A stretch of DNA of 64,000 nucleotides. It comes from Phytophthora quininea (lineage: Eukaryota > Oomycota > Peronosporomycetes > Peronosporales > Peronosporaceae). Positions within the stretch are counted from its first letter, which is position 1. Each line of letters opens with the position of its first letter. Shown one piece after another: positions 43,729 to 55,386 of the stretch. The stretch spans positions 62,001 to 126,000 of the forward strand of contig JAAVTG010000476.1 in the NCBI GenBank assembly GCA_011947345.1, given 5' to 3'. Below the pieces are notes generated by a model. The model saw nothing but the letters and a program-made list of their open reading frames with translations. It did not search any database and was not told the origin of the DNA. A program made the translations under genes and the position numbers.

Positions 43729-44618
43729 ATGAGGTTGCTTGGTGTACTTGCAACGCTGGTCTTGCTGCTGACTGGTGGTGATGGTACGATATCCGATACT
43801 CTGCGCGTTGCTGCTTGGGGAACGGCATTTCATACAACATTGTCTGCTATGTGTGACTTGCAGCGCTTCGATCCTGCACCAAACACGGTCAAGTTCACGT
43901 CCCGTGCGAAGACGAGCTGCTGCTGGCCAAATCCGATCGCTTCCTACTCACTTTATTCGGCCACACGTGCTACTCGGTGAGCATCGTGTCGCCCGATCCG
44001 CTCGAAGTGCTCTTCTTCGACTCAAGAGACCTCAAAAGCGGACTCAACGAAGTCTCGGGTCGACGCAGACTAAAGCAGACGGAGGACAACGCCACTGAAA
44101 GTCTGAGTGCGTTGGGGGACAACCATATGTGCCAGAACGTGCTCAACTGCTACCAACTGCAGGAAGGGCTATCGAAAGCGACAGTCTACAACTTGGTCAT
44201 CTCTCGCTGGTTCAACTCCAGTGTTGAGACGACTGAGGACAAATATAACGACGACTTAATTGTCGTCGCTATCGAGTTGGAGCATTGCGACCCGGTGACG
44301 GTCTGGCACTACGTTGGTCTTGTCTTCGTCGGGAGTATCGGGTTCACGTCGACGATGCTGCTGCTTTGCGTGATTGGGGAGTTTGTGCTTGGACTGCGCA
44401 CCATCTCGAGGCTGCAGATGGCAGGACAAACCGAACGAGTCCAACGAGTCGTAGAGTTGCCACACGTCGACCCAGTCAAGATGAAAACCATCAGCTGCGA
44501 GGATCCTGAAGAACCGACAGCTCCGTTGATGACAACAATCATTACGCCAACTTCAGAACCTGCTGAGGAGCCCCAAGGAGAGATGGAGGAGACCGAAGAG
44601 CGGCGGATTGAATGTTGA
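43729..44618 (+). CDS. Predicted type I membrane protein, unknown function
   Basis: The ATG at 43729 starts a signal peptide (MRLLGVLATLVLLLTGGDG). A luminal/extracellular domain follows with several cysteines and possible N-glycosylation sites. One transmembrane helix is present (YVGLVFVGSIGFTSTMLLLC, about 44310-44370), then an acidic, proline-rich cytosolic tail ending EETEERRIEC. The frame changes near 43909 (run of two A); one more base joins the halves with DELLLAKSDRFLLTLFGHTC. I do not recognise the family. Confidence 0.72.
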
Positions 44619-44675
44619 GTAGTGTAGTAGTGACTTGAGATTGTTTATTGAAATACCATCCGGATCTTCCCTGTT

Positions 44676-46065
44676 TCAAAGGCGAGATCCTGGCGTCATC
44701 AGTGCTGCCAGGTATTCCTTGTCTTCGTCCGCGAACTCGAGACGTTTCTGAGCCTTCAAGAGCACTCGCATCTCGCTCTGATTGCTCTCGTCTGCTCTCA
44801 ATCCTTGGCTGATTTTCTTGCTCTCATTCTGCTCGTTGTAGTGCACGACCGTAAAGTATCTACACCGAGCAATACGTTAACGAGGACGTCAACTGTAACA
44901 AGACCAAGATGAGCGAACCCGCTGTGCGACTGGCGCTTGCCGCCATCAAGAGCGGGCTCGACAAACACTTCGACCTCGACTTCCAGACAAGAACGACTGC
45001 GAACAAGTCACAACCGAATCATAATGCCAGCGAAGAAACAAAATATTGTACGCCATTGTACACACCGAACGTTGACCACACGAGCTCGTAGCATGACGAT
45101 ATCAAACGTCGAGATCGGGAGTTTAAACATCAAGCGGTTCATAGCGATCGTTACCATTCGCTCCGACTTGGTGAAGTTCTGCGCGCAGTACAAAGCGGCC
45201 TGGTCCTGTTGCACTCGTTGGGAGTGAGTGTATACCACTACTCAACAGTTTGACGTCTTACCATCCACGCGAGCAAGTCTCCTCCAAACACTGTGTTGTG
45301 AGGGTTAAGACTGCGAGGTAGGAACCAGTTGCACACCTCCACCTCCGTGTCGCTCACAGAGACGTAGTTCTCTTTCGGTTCGCCAGGATGGAGATCCGTC
45401 AATTTGATGTGCGGGATTCCATCCACTGCGTCCTGCTCCTTCCTCCATCGACTCGCGAGCTCTTTGCGTTGCTCCGTCAATTTCCTCGTCCTAACGCAGT
45501 AGTCGGGATCGTCTGGGTCAGAAAGCTTTGGTAAATCCTTGCGAGGTCTGCCCAGACTGTCAATCGCCACCATGGTGATGATTGCATTGTGTGTGTGTCG
45601 GAAACTATCCGACAGCATATCGTGCTTGTAGCCGCTGACCTGAACAGCCATCGACAGGTTGCCGACCATGATCAACTCTCCTTCTAGACGCACCAAGTCG
45701 CCGTGATACACTGGTTTCAAAAGATCCACTCGGTCGAACGAGATGGTCGCTGCGGTGCCTCGAGCCACACTACAAAGTTTCGTCAGCTAGTGCGTATTAC
45801 AACAACAGTTTTGTCTTACCGGTGTGAAATCACCCCTGCTACGACGTCCATTAGTGCTAGAATGGGCCCCATACCCAGCAGCTTCCCCTTGTGGTTGACG
45901 TCTCCCTACCATTTCGTTATGGTCTCTCTTATCTTGTTGCAAGAATGCGATTAAGCTGCGTACGATGATATTGGCGATCACCGTGCGCTTGTCTTGCTCC
46001 CGGACTGTGGCGGGCATTCGACGAGGTCGTAGGAGATCCCGCAGACTGCCGACAATCTTCTTCAT
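44676..46065 (-). CDS. Acyl-CoA thioesterase, double hotdog (ACOT9-like), copy 1
   Basis: Hydrolyses acyl-CoA to free acid and CoA; likely mitochondrial or cytosolic. The ATG at 46065 begins [18 protein letters not shown]. The first hotdog holds [12 protein letters not shown], then [20 protein letters not shown] and [17 protein letters not shown]. The second holds [12 protein letters not shown], then [20 protein letters not shown] and [18 protein letters not shown]. Introns are 45906-45963, 45770-45819 and 45204-45261, with at least one more near 45090-45030 and one near 44870. The stop is at 44676. A paralogue with the same intron positions is at 57437-56016. Subfamily assignment is from the two-domain layout. 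Confidence 0.82.
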
Positions 46066-46074
46066 AACGACCAG

Positions 46075-46520
46075 TCAGTCCGACGTGAACAAATCCGATG
46101 TGAAGGGTATCAGGTGAATTGACTGAGGTGTACCAAGACCTCCAGTGTCAACGACCTTGTAGCGAATGAAGCTAACAACAATCTTCTTGTTGGCTCGGAT
46201 CTTGTTAGTCTGAACAAGTTTTGCTACCATTGGTAGAGACACCTTGTTCTCGACCCAGATCTTGAAGAAGGAGTACGCTCGAAGTCGTCTCAGTAGCGCA
46301 TCAACTGGAGCTGCTCTGGGGTGGTGGCAACTCTTTTTTTCCTTTTTGGAGACGCCGTTCAGCTTCTTAAAGCCTTCGAAGCTCTTGAAAAACCTTCTCT
46401 CTTCAGCTTCGTCCTCACGGGAGCGCAGAAGTCTATGGTGGGAATTAGTTGACTTGAATCCCGAAGCCGCGGCAACATTGATGCAGAGAGGACCAGGAAC
46501 TACACGACGGAAATTCGCAT
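46075..46520 (-). pseudogene. RxLR-dEER effector, family 1, degraded copy
   Basis: The ATG at 46520 begins a signal-peptide-like sequence that meets TAG after six codons. The frame then changes to one carrying INVAAASG, HHRLLR and EDEAEERRFF, that is RxLR plus EER. The body has YSFFKIWVENKVSLPMVAKL and SFIRYKVVDTGGL, matching the intact effector at 28290. It extends beyond relatives to the stop at 46075. It lies only 10 bp upstream of the thioesterase start. The stop in the signal peptide argues for a pseudogene, unless several base errors combine. Confidence 0.72.
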
Positions 46521-47477
46521 GGTTGGAAGTGGCCGCTTGTGGGGTCGAAGGCGATCTGTGCAGTAACCGGCGATCAATAATCACGGCCAATTGCCATCCG
46601 CATCTTAAAACGATCTCGGGATCGGCTGGTTCGTGTCTTCTCCTTCAACTAGAGGATATGCTGCTACTGGAGTGTACCGACGAACGAGCGAGCCGCAGCA
46701 AAATGGAGATCTAAGAGAGTCTTGTTAAATGATCTATTGTAGTCGTATAACTCAACTGGTGTCTGCATCGACGAAGTAGTTTGTGCTTAGAGATGGTTTG
46801 GGAATCGGTATCGTAACTGGAAAAAATGTGTCGGTCAACAAGGCCGTGCTGTCCCCGGGAGAAGCTCTAAAATTTATTGTGACCGAGCTGTTGCTGCAAT
46901 TACCATTTGTTTGTTGATGATGTGGTGTGGTTTTGTTCACGCTTAGCTTGTGAAGATATTTAGCATCATCTGCGCAGTTGGTTAAATTTCCGATTGCATT
47001 TGCTGCTGGTTGCCGTCGCGATATATTTGGTTGAGCTGAAATGACTAAGTACTAGTAGTTAGTGGATTCTTGTTCTGCCACAGACTACAGTAGCTGTTGA
47101 ATAGTGTAGTTGACCACTGCCAAACTTTGTGAAATTGCTGCCGCATTCACCCACCCACCCGAGTTCTGTCGAGCTTTGATGTGCGTTAATTCGTGTTGCT
47201 GCTTGTCGCTTGAACTCTTCTGAAGAAACAACATTACTTTATACCTGGAATTAGCTATTGCAGTGAGCTGCTCTTGTTGCTTGTATGGGAAAAGTGGTCT
47301 ACTACCTCTCACTAGCCTTGGAGATTGAAGGTTATTTATCGCGTCAGGTTGACCGAAAGCAAAAATATTGCTGGGGTTTTGAGATTTCGAGCTGGGTTAT
47401 TGTTTCTTGCAATGAGAGTTTGAGCCAAAGTGATCATAACGTTTTTGGGAAGTTAGTCCTTCTCGCTAGATTTTTGT
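46521..47477. other. No supported gene
   Basis: Short open stretches only. No repeat or RNA gene recognised. Confidence 0.4.
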
Positions 47478-48100
47478 GTGGATCCTAACCAGAAGAAGGT
47501 GTTGGAGATAACGAAACAGCCCGAGTTGATCGAGCAGAAGTTGCAGCAGTTGCGTGCCAGCGTTCACGCCATGCACAGAGCTGTGCGAGTGAAGCGCGAC
47601 CAGCAAACTAGACGCAACAAAGCCATGCAGAGCCACGCAAGAAAAGCTAATGTCACTGTTGGAGATTACGTGCTGAAACCACGAGTGGATCAGAAACATC
47701 AAGACAAGTTCTAGTGACTTGGATTGGGCCGTATCAGATAGTGCAAGCCGATGAGCACTTGTTTGTCGTAAGGCACCTAGTTACTGGCGCAGAGACAGAC
47801 GTGCATTCCTCTAGGCTAAAATACTATGCAGATAAAGATTTGGAAGTGACTGAAGAGCTCAAGGAGTACATAGCCTCGCAGGGCATAGTGCTAGCGGTAG
47901 CAGAGCTCAAGGAGCATCGCTGGAGCGAGAACAAGAAGGGCTACGAGCTACTAGTGTCATGGAAAGGGCTCGAGCCCATAGAGGACTCGTGGGAGTCTCT
48001 CGGATCTCTCTGGAAAGACATACCAGTCATGATCCGTGAGTATACTGTTTCTGCCGCAGACAAAACGCTGTCAAAGCATACAACCCGACTTGCAAGTTGA
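47478..48100 (+). pseudogene. Ty3/gypsy chromovirus polyprotein, 3' fragment
   Basis: C-terminal end of a plant/oomycete-type LTR retrotransposon polyprotein. The first part is a linker after the integrase core (NVTVGDYVLKPRVD). A one-base loss near 47709 follows, then WIGPYQIVQADEHLFVVRHL, then a chromodomain-like segment (KKGYELLVSWKGLEPIEDSW) that usually targets insertion to chromatin. Reverse transcriptase, RNase H and integrase core are absent upstream, and I did not find LTRs, so this is an isolated fragment. Confidence 0.8.
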
Positions 48101-48716
48101 AGTGCAAGTTGCGGTTGCAGAGTGAAGGTCCGGAGTGATGTTCACGCTCATGCGACATACATGCAACATTCGGTAAACATTTGGGTGATACCTGGATAAC
48201 AGGCAAATTTTTCAAGGAGCTTTTGAGTGTCCAAGGCTTGACGGGGCGGTGTAGTGGCTGGTTCTACCAAGCCTAGACCACTGCATCGGGCCGCACAGAA
48301 TGTGAGGCCGAGCTGGCATAGAAGTTAGAGGACGAGTGACCTTCAGTAGTGAGCTTAGCATACCTACGACGTGATCAACAGTTTAGACGTTGCCTCAAGG
48401 CAAGCAAGAAATACTACTCAGGTTACAGGAAGCGCCAGCTTCCTACCGTGTGTTCCGAGTTATCAGAACCACTACAACGAGGTAAGTCGGCTTCCTCTTC
48501 GTGCTTTTGCCTGGGCGCTACCAGAATCAGTACTATCGCTCAAATCGGTCACCACGGCAAGGTAAAGCGTATGTTCCTGCCAGCAAATTTCGATGTAGAG
48601 TGCAGAGGATGGCAGTCAACATGATCCAGGCTGCGAGGGATTACTCACCTGAAGTAGATGTGGGGCTCACGTTTGTCCTTGACGATGCTGTCAGCCGCGT
48701 ACTCAGCCCTTATGAT
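48101..48716. other. No supported gene; possible retrotransposon remnant
   Basis: Lies between the gypsy fragment and X3. Small open stretches without a known domain. It may include 3' sequence of the retrotransposon. Confidence 0.35.
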
Positions 48717-49884
48717 TTAAGCGTTGGCGGCTCCTCGAATCGATTGCACCTCAACTTCGCCCCAGCTCGCAATGCCTTCTTTCAATGAGCGCATCGCGTT
48801 TCTCGATACCTCGAACTCGGGTCGGTGCATCTTCATGAACGCAACACGCTGCATGACAACGACGAGTTCTTCGTCGTCCTCGTCGTTATCAGCGTCACCA
48901 ATAGTAGTTGCACCGTCAGAATCCTGTTCACTCACAGTCGACATCGTGCGCTTCTGCTTCTTGCGTCGCATCTCCGTAAGCACCGTCGTAGAGCTAATAT
49001 CCCTCCGCACTCGTTCCTGAGGGTTGTACGGATACAAATCGTCGACATCTACGCTATCTGTGACCACCACCGCACACGGTCGACCACCGACCTGCTTCGA
49101 CTCGTCGAAGTACTCGGTCAACGTGACCTTATTCACTTCCGATGTGATCTCGTTGCTATCTGTCGACAGAAGACGATAGTTCCAAATGGACGTGTTGATA
49201 TCGCCGTCCACCGCATCCCCATCAACAGTATCGTAGTCCTCGCGGACAGTGGTATGGCCCAGCGCCTCCGAAATTGTAATCTCCATGTTCAGCATAAAGT
49301 ATTTGATGGCATCGAAGACTTGTTTGAGCGACTGTACCCCGTAAAGTGGAAGAACTCGAATCTCTCGCAGCAAAAGTTGCCTTGCGAGTCCTCGTAGCGA
49401 TGGTCCATCAGCTGAGGCTTCATCAGATCTAAATGCTGGCTGCGAGCCACGACATACTGACAGCCTCGAGTGATCATGTCGTGCTTCAGACCAAGCAGAA
49501 CCTGTCTCCGCTCCCACCACTTTTAGGCAGGTGGATATGTCTGCACAACGGGCTTGCTTGCACTTCCTAACAGCAAATGTTTTCCCAGTTAATATTTGGT
49601 TAGAAATGCTGATAGCAACGTTAGAAATGACCTGAAGCCCCGCCATCATGGACTGGGCGCCAGCCACAGCCAGCTGCTGCCCGTGCAGGAGTTCTCGGAG
49701 TGCGACGTTGGCGCCCACGACGTCCAGGATTTGGGCACGAGCGTTCCGAGGGCGTTTCTGCAGCGTCGTGAGCCTCTCCTCCAGCGCTAGCAATTGTGTC
49801 TTGATGCCGTTGACGGACTGAAGAGCTTATTGTCTTCATGCACGCTGCATCAAAAACGTATCTCCAAGCGGCTGAGATTTCCAT
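48717..49884 (-). CDS. X-family coiled-coil/START-like protein, copy X3 (most complete)
   Basis: About 390 residues from the ATG at 49884 to TAA at 48717. It begins MEISAAWRYVFDAACMKTI, then a coiled coil (ALEERLTTLQKRPRNARAQI), then GLKHDMITRGCQYVVARSQH, then FDAIKYFMLNMEITISEALG, then LYPYNPQERVRRDISSTTVL, ending RWG-like SWGEVEVQSIRGAANA. Frame changes near 49815, 49525 and 49337 look like one-base losses in runs. Unlike X1 and X2 it keeps the about 210-bp middle segment and the native C-terminus, so it is nearest the ancestral gene. The oomycete START-like family assignment is tentative; function unknown. Confidence 0.6.
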
Positions 49885-50114
49885 GGCCACTATGGATGCG
49901 CTTCATGGTGATGTATCGGGTTGGTGGTCCAGTCGATGTGAGGGTTTGTTCAGACGGCACGAGATGAAGTGACTGTGGAGAATTATTGAGTGATTGCTAC
50001 GGTAGCAGCAGTACTATTCTTCGCTATCGGTCAAGCAATCTAGTTTCGTAGGACTGTGAAAAACGTCGCATTGATTTGGCTCAGGCTTTAAGCACTCCGC
50101 AGTAGTAACTAAGA

Positions 50115-50734
50115 CTAGTTCGGCTTGAACACCTCAGTTACGTACCTAACCCACAACCTGTAGGCAGGGTCACTCGCCAATTCGACAGCCGTTCTACCAT
50201 CCGTCTCCACGCGCAAAACTCCTTTCAAATAATTGGTGGATACTTGGCGCTCACGCAACAGACTAAACAGTTGCGGCTCCAGTTGTTTCGAGAGATCCTC
50301 GAGTTCGGACTGCTTGGCCATGGACATCAAAAGCAACGCGATGCGTTCTTCAGGAAATTTTGCTTCAACGTCTTAATAATGGCGCTGTTGGTAGCGTACT
50401 CGTGGTTTTCACCTTTGACCGCTCGGTATTTGAGCACGTACTTGAGTCATGTGCACACGGTATCGTCCGTGAGAGACACCTTGTTAGCCACCAACTTGTG
50501 CAGCACGTTGATCGGATATATCTCCGTCGACCAAGGTTTGAACGCTAGTTTCAAGGCAGCAGCATTGATGATTCCCCTTTCTTCAGTGCCCTCAGTGGCC
50601 TTTGCTTGGACGCGCAGAGACCGCTTTCAGGTGATGATGGCCTCGACTTGCTTGCTCTCTGTAGCAATTGAAAGCGCAGAGGTGACGGCGACGAAAGTCA
50701 TCACAGTCAGCAACAGAGCCCGACCACGACGCAT
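50115..50734 (-). pseudogene. RxLR-type effector, family 2, copy E2'
   Basis: Reverse-strand copy of E2 from the ATG at 50734 to the TAG at 50115. It has the same signal peptide, RSLR and TEERG, and the same two in-frame TGA codons (after VEAIIT and before LKYVL). One residue differs near the C-terminus (STNYLKG versus STDYLKG). Shared stops show it was duplicated after inactivation. Confidence 0.82.
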
Positions 50735-50789
50735 GGCTGCTCTTCTTGTGAGTTAGTTGGCGGGCTTGGTTTGTCGAAGCTCAGTTGGC

Positions 50790-51498
50790 GGTATCAAAAT
50801 GCGCACTGAGAAGCGCTGGCAACCTCGAGCGATCTGCTCCATCATTACAGCCAATGAGCTGTGCCAGCAGTACGTAACCTAGTTCTGCACACGTAATATA
50901 TGGTACTAAAGAAACCGTGGTCTGTGCTTGCTCCTGCGATGATGACGCCATTTGAACATATGCCTCCGCCGCATTCGTCCGACTCGAAGAATGCTATAGA
51001 ATCTACGCTATTGTTGTCATTCCACGTGCCGGTGACCATTCTGTGGGATGAAAGTCTGAATCTCATATGGTAGAACCAGCGATCTCTATTCTTCTTCAGG
51101 ATCTGCTCACTTTGAGATTGCTCTCACTTTGATTTCCAACACACCGATCTCCTTGAGTTTCACCTTCAATACTTGGAGAATTGGCAATATCTTCAACAAT
51201 AAAATGTGTGTCTGTGAGACAACAATAATACTAATGAATAATTACTATCCAGTACCTACACAACATTATTGGTTCACACTTGCTCGACGAGCGTTGTCAT
51301 CTCCAGCGCTAATATGTTGCAGGAAGTCACCGCTTTCACGCACTTGCTGGGCAGCTGAACAGACTTTTTAATTGAGCTAAAAAAGAAAGATTAACAACAG
51401 ACGAGATGGAAAATTACTTGTCATCAGTACGTATACGAAATGAGAAGAAAGAAGTGATGTGAGCTGGCTTGCGGCGCAGATAGATCGCTGGTTCTACC
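50790..51498. repeat. Effector 5' flank, spacer and inverted flank (R1' copy)
   Basis: Counterpart of 7336-8045: the flank of E2' (50790-51070), then the 430-bp spacer. A second inverted flank follows from about 51490 to 51668. Confidence 0.75.
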
Positions 51499-51668
51499 AT
51501 ATGAGATTCAGACTTTCATCCCATAGAATGGTCACCGGCACGTGGAACGACAACAATAGCGTAGATTCTATAGCATTCTTTGAGTCGGACGAATGCGGCG
51601 GAGGCATATGTTCAAATGGCGTCAACATCGCAGGAGCAAACACAGATCACATTTTCTTTAGTATACCA

Positions 51669-52001
51669 TATAAGTGGTATACTAAATAAAACGTGATCTG
51701 CTGAATCGACGGTTTTTACATGAACTTAATAGCTTTTGGTAAAATATTTCGATCGAGAACGATGTCTTCGTGGAGTTAGAGATGCGTTTTCACAGAAGCG
51801 CTCAAGTTGTGGTGACTAAAGACACCTGTACCTACAACTCAGCGATGTTCCCGTTTTGTAGTAACAGAACGATTTTTTTCATCATGAACTGCCATCCAAT
51901 CTGTGAAATGCTTTCCTACAATACGGGGTCGTAAACGTTGTCACTCCAGCTCAATATTGGTGTCGCTGTCGTCCCATTCATTCTTAAACTTGCCGACCAC
52001 C
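51669..52001. promoter_or_regulatory. Upstream region of hydrolase copy 2
   Basis: No ORF supported. Holds the promoter and leader of the gene starting at 52002. The first few tens of bases contain a short palindrome around ataccatataagtggtat (51663-51681). Confidence 0.4.
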
Positions 52002-54054
52002 ATGCAAGCATCAAGCAAACTCATGTTAGTCTCCGTCACTCTTTTCCTCTTCCTGGTGGCGTCGATCGCTGCTGACAACGACAACAACTCGCAGCTTTCG
52101 CTGATCAATGCGCCGTCACTGAAACTCCACGTCACTCTCAAGCGGAAGGCCATGCAGATTCACGGCCAGTCCGAGTTCGACACCTTCGCCAACCCCGTCG
52201 TGTCCACCGACAACAAACTGTTCTACGACGGAGTCACCACGTTTAGCTCTGACGAAACCCAGTTCAAGTATCTTCTCGTCAATGGAGTTTCCTACGCGGT
52301 AGAAAAACCTGCCAACGAAATCTCAACTACTGCTAACGAGACAGCACGATGCCATCCTGCATCGTTGCCGTTCGACTCGATTTTGCCGGCACTCAACAAC
52401 ATCACCCCGATTCCGAGTGCTACTGTTGGCAACGAAAGCGTAAAATGTCCAAACGGAAATCTGTTCAAGACAACCTTCCAAGGAGCTAACTTTGTTGTTT
52501 GTGCTTCTGGTCGCTCCGGGTTTTCAGTCTTCGGCAGCGATATGACCGTCCAAGTTGAATTCCTCAACTCCCCAGTAAACATCTCGGCACCAACGTTCAC
52601 GAAGTCTCCTGCATGCTCTCCTAACGTTCTTTTGCGTCGATCTAAGCTGGAGGTTGCTACTCTTCCCAAGATTGCAAGACCTTCGTAGGAACAGGAGAAG
52701 TGAGCACAAAGAACTGATACTTCTATGGAGGATCTACACAGCGATTGTGTTTCATGCAACATGGCGGCTCAGGAACGACATTCATTTCCAGGAAACAACA
52801 GCTGAAGTGCCAAATATTCGCAATCTGCTGAACTCGTTCAAGATGCACTACCAATTCCTCTACCAACACGCACATGAGCTTCATTGCAACCGCGCTACTG
52901 TGGCCCGGGTGCTGCAAAAACTTGGCTTTGATCCGCCAGAAAATAATATCCCGGAACCCATTCACCACTTGTGGACGACACGAACGTAACTCTCACGGAT
53001 AGATACCTTATCACCTTAAGACGAGAAATCCGCTAAACAGTTAATCAATTCAATTTCTCTCTCCTGCATGCTCTCCCGTCGCGAAGCCGACCTCGCTGAC
53101 ACCGACTGCCCTCGCACTACTCACCGGTGGGGAATTCCAGACGACCAACTCACGGAACCTGAAGGCGCAAGAGCACATGGCCATCGCGGCGTCCTCTTGC
53201 GAGTGTCAATCGACACCTCGACCGTGCGTCTTCTTCCACGGCATTGGCGTTTCGAAGGAGGAGATGGAGCTGCAAGACGAACCTACCGCCAGAATGGGCT
53301 CCATCGGCGACCACGCTCCATGCTGCTCGACCGTCAAGTATGCTCATCTGAACACGATGGAGGCCGCTTGGACCGACGACACGCTGCAGCAAAAGTTTTG
53401 CGATTTCTCGCTGTCGTTGAGCGAGACGAGCGATAAAACCGCGAAGGTTGTTCACGACACGATCGTGGTGACCCACTCGATGGCCGGAGAGGTCATGGCT
53501 GGTGCGCTCGCGAAAGGTAAATGCAGCTTTGACGCGAGCACGTCTTGGGTGGCTTTGAGTTCGCCGATGAAAGGCAGCATGGTCGCAGTCACTGCGAAAG
53601 AGTTTTGCGACGGAGACCACGGCGGCGAGTTCGTCAAGGACGTTCTCGATTTGGTGGGTCAGTGTCCGCTTCCTCCGTCTCGATTGGCTCTCACGTACGA
53701 AGGCGAGAAGTTCGCCTCGGCTGAACTAAACGCAGCGTACGTAGCCGCTCAAGAGGCCTACGGTGGGAACGTGACTGCTGCGATCTGTAGCAACAGCTAC
53801 GCCAGCGTGGTGTCCATCTACTACGGATGGTTTATCATGTGTGGGAAAGCGTTTCCGCACAAGTCGCCGGAGAACAATGGGATGGTGGAGTTCCAGAGCT
53901 GCTCTCAAGGTCTGGATGCGTCCCTGTTCGGGGACAGCTACACCGATCGGTTCTATAGAGCAGAACTGAACCATGCCGACACTGCCTTCTGACAAATGAC
54001 GGCTGGTTCAGCGATGCCAAGAAGCCCTTCAAGTGGTTCGAGTGTCTCTTCTAG
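52002..54054 (+). pseudogene. Secreted alpha/beta-hydrolase-like protein, copy 2, broken by a LINE fragment
   Basis: The ATG at 52002 starts a signal peptide (MQASSKLMLVSVTLFLFLVA). The N-terminal domain runs through FGSDMTVQVEFLNSPVNISA to SPACSP at 52621, where 438 bp of LINE are inserted. Coding resumes at 53077 with VAKPTSLT-type sequence in other frames and continues 53177-53992 with FFHGIGV and VVTHSMAGEVMAGAL. A one-base loss near 53985 displaces the last residues (KPFKWFECLF) from the frame. The paralogue is at 31021-29741, inverted, about 21 kb away; the C-terminal domains are nearly identical while the N-terminal parts differ more. Confidence 0.78.
52622..53059 (+). mobile_element. 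5'-truncated LINE fragment with 17-bp TSD
   Basis: The direct repeat tctcctgcatgctctcc occurs at 52605-52621 and 53060-53076. The 438 bp between match the last part of the LINE at about 12226-12660, including the shared coding tail (PENNIPEPIHHLWTTRT) and the terminal 'aattcaattt'. It is oriented with the host gene. Confidence 0.9.
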
Positions 54055-54717
54055 TCGTAGCATTTATTACTAAGCACAAAGGTTGAGCTGCAATCATGGT
54101 CACTTCTAGTTACAATTAACTTTGTGATCTCTTACAGACTGTGATCATGCACATGGTGAAGCTGTCGAAAATCTTCTTGTTGGCCGCACTGTCGTCCGCC
54201 TTGACGATCTTGCGCACCGCTGGCAAGGGCAAATTGCTATAGACAAACAAGCGATCTCCGGATGGTCGCCTCGAGAGAAAACATTCACAAAGCTCGAGTA
54301 GTTTCTACTATACCATTCATGTCAGCGTCGTTATTTCCATCAGAATCTCCACTATCCATGCAATGTGTCACGCGGATAATTCGTTATCGACCTGCAAAAT
54401 CGAAAAGTCTGTATGGCCATTTTTCGGCTTTTTACTTCAAAGCTATGGCTCAGCGCTACAGTGTATCAAGAGCGTACATATTCTAGTGGATTAAAGTTGT
54501 CGACATTTTTGTTGTCCCCCCTTTAATTATTTCCTACCGGGAGATCAACCTTTCAGGAAATACCCTACGAAATGCTAGTAACTGGAACAGAGGAGTGAAG
54601 TCGAACCGTTCGTTTTACTGGTCTGAAAAGTTTGTAGTGTGGAGTTGCTGCCGACAAAATATACAAACGCACACTTCCAAAAGTTCTTGGTTTTTGCCAG
54701 CTGAGATGTTTATTCCT
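54055..54717. other. Mostly empty; effector fragment near the left
   Basis: Apart from the effector fragment at 54147-54245, no gene is supported. Confidence 0.4.
54147..54245 (-). pseudogene. RxLR effector family 1, C-terminal fragment
   Basis: Reverse strand reads SNLPLPAVRKIVKADDSAAN and then KKIFDSFTMC, matching the NNLPLAVVKSIVKADNK segment of the intact effector at 28290. No start or signal peptide remains. Confidence 0.6.
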
Positions 54718-55098
54718 TCAGTGTGCCTTCTTCAGTCCGTCCTGGGCGACGGTCTTGAAGCGCATGAAATTCTCTACAATTTCCATGTTGACTGGATTCT
54801 CGTTAGCCTTGACGAGCTTGATCACCGTAGGCAGAGGCAAGTTCTCTGTGAACCAAACCCTGAAGAACGGGTACGCGACGTCGTCACGGTACGCCATCAT
54901 CTCGAGTTGCTGAGCACTTGGCGTTGTGAACTTCGCCTTCGGTTTGATTTTCAAGACGGCCCCGAATTTCTTGAGGCCGTCGAGAATTCCTCTCTCCTCG
55001 TCTTCATCATGTGGTGCACGCGTCGATGTTGTTGCCTCGGAGACAGCACTGCGATTCACGACGAAAACGAGCACGATCAGAAGCAAGCACACGCGCAT
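54718..55098 (-). CDS. Secreted dEER effector without RxLR, family 1 (intact frame)
   Basis: 126 residues. Signal peptide 1-20 (MRVCLLLIVLVFVVNRSAVS). EDEER (EER at residues 34-36) follows, but the expected RxLR position is replaced by STRAPHD, so the canonical motif is missing. The C-terminal domain is well conserved (AQQLEMMAYRDDVAYPFFRV, LPLPTVIKLVKANENPVN, ENFMRFKTV). The unbroken frame and conserved domain suggest it is functional; EER-only secreted relatives are known among oomycete effectors. It is the closest relative of the degraded copy at 27579. Confidence 0.85.
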   Translation of the reverse strand: MRVCLLLIVLVFVVNRSAVSEATTSTRAPHDEDEERGILDGLKKFGAVLKIKPKAKFTTPSAQQLEMMAYRDDVAYPFFRVWFTENLPLPTVIKLVKANENPVNMEIVENFMRFKTVAQDGLKKAH

Positions 55099-55386
55099 GG
55101 TTGGTGCCTAATGCAATTTGCTCAATGCAGCATTGCTTCGACGGCACTTCGGACCCTACTGCGGTAATCACGGACAGGCAGACGATCTCGGGATGGTCGT
55201 ATAGCACGACTGGGGTTGTTTATCAAGTCTCCGCGAGAAATCTCCTAAGAATATCAAATTGCTGGTATTGGGGTGGTAATGCAATTATTTTCTTCGAAAT
55301 GCGGATCTGCATAGTAGCATGGGCCACGGAATTGCTCCTCTGGCATCCAGTACAATGCTTCATGGCGGGATTCGTCGTTCTGCGAT

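Larger units (their letters stand above)
48836..51668. repeat. Block R1', inverted copy of 7170-9892
   Basis: Contains the X3 5' part, effector copy E2', the spacer and both effector 5'-flank repeats, in reverse order and orientation relative to 7170-9892. It ends at 51668 just inside the flank that belongs to E1, so E1 itself was not included. Confidence 0.88.
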
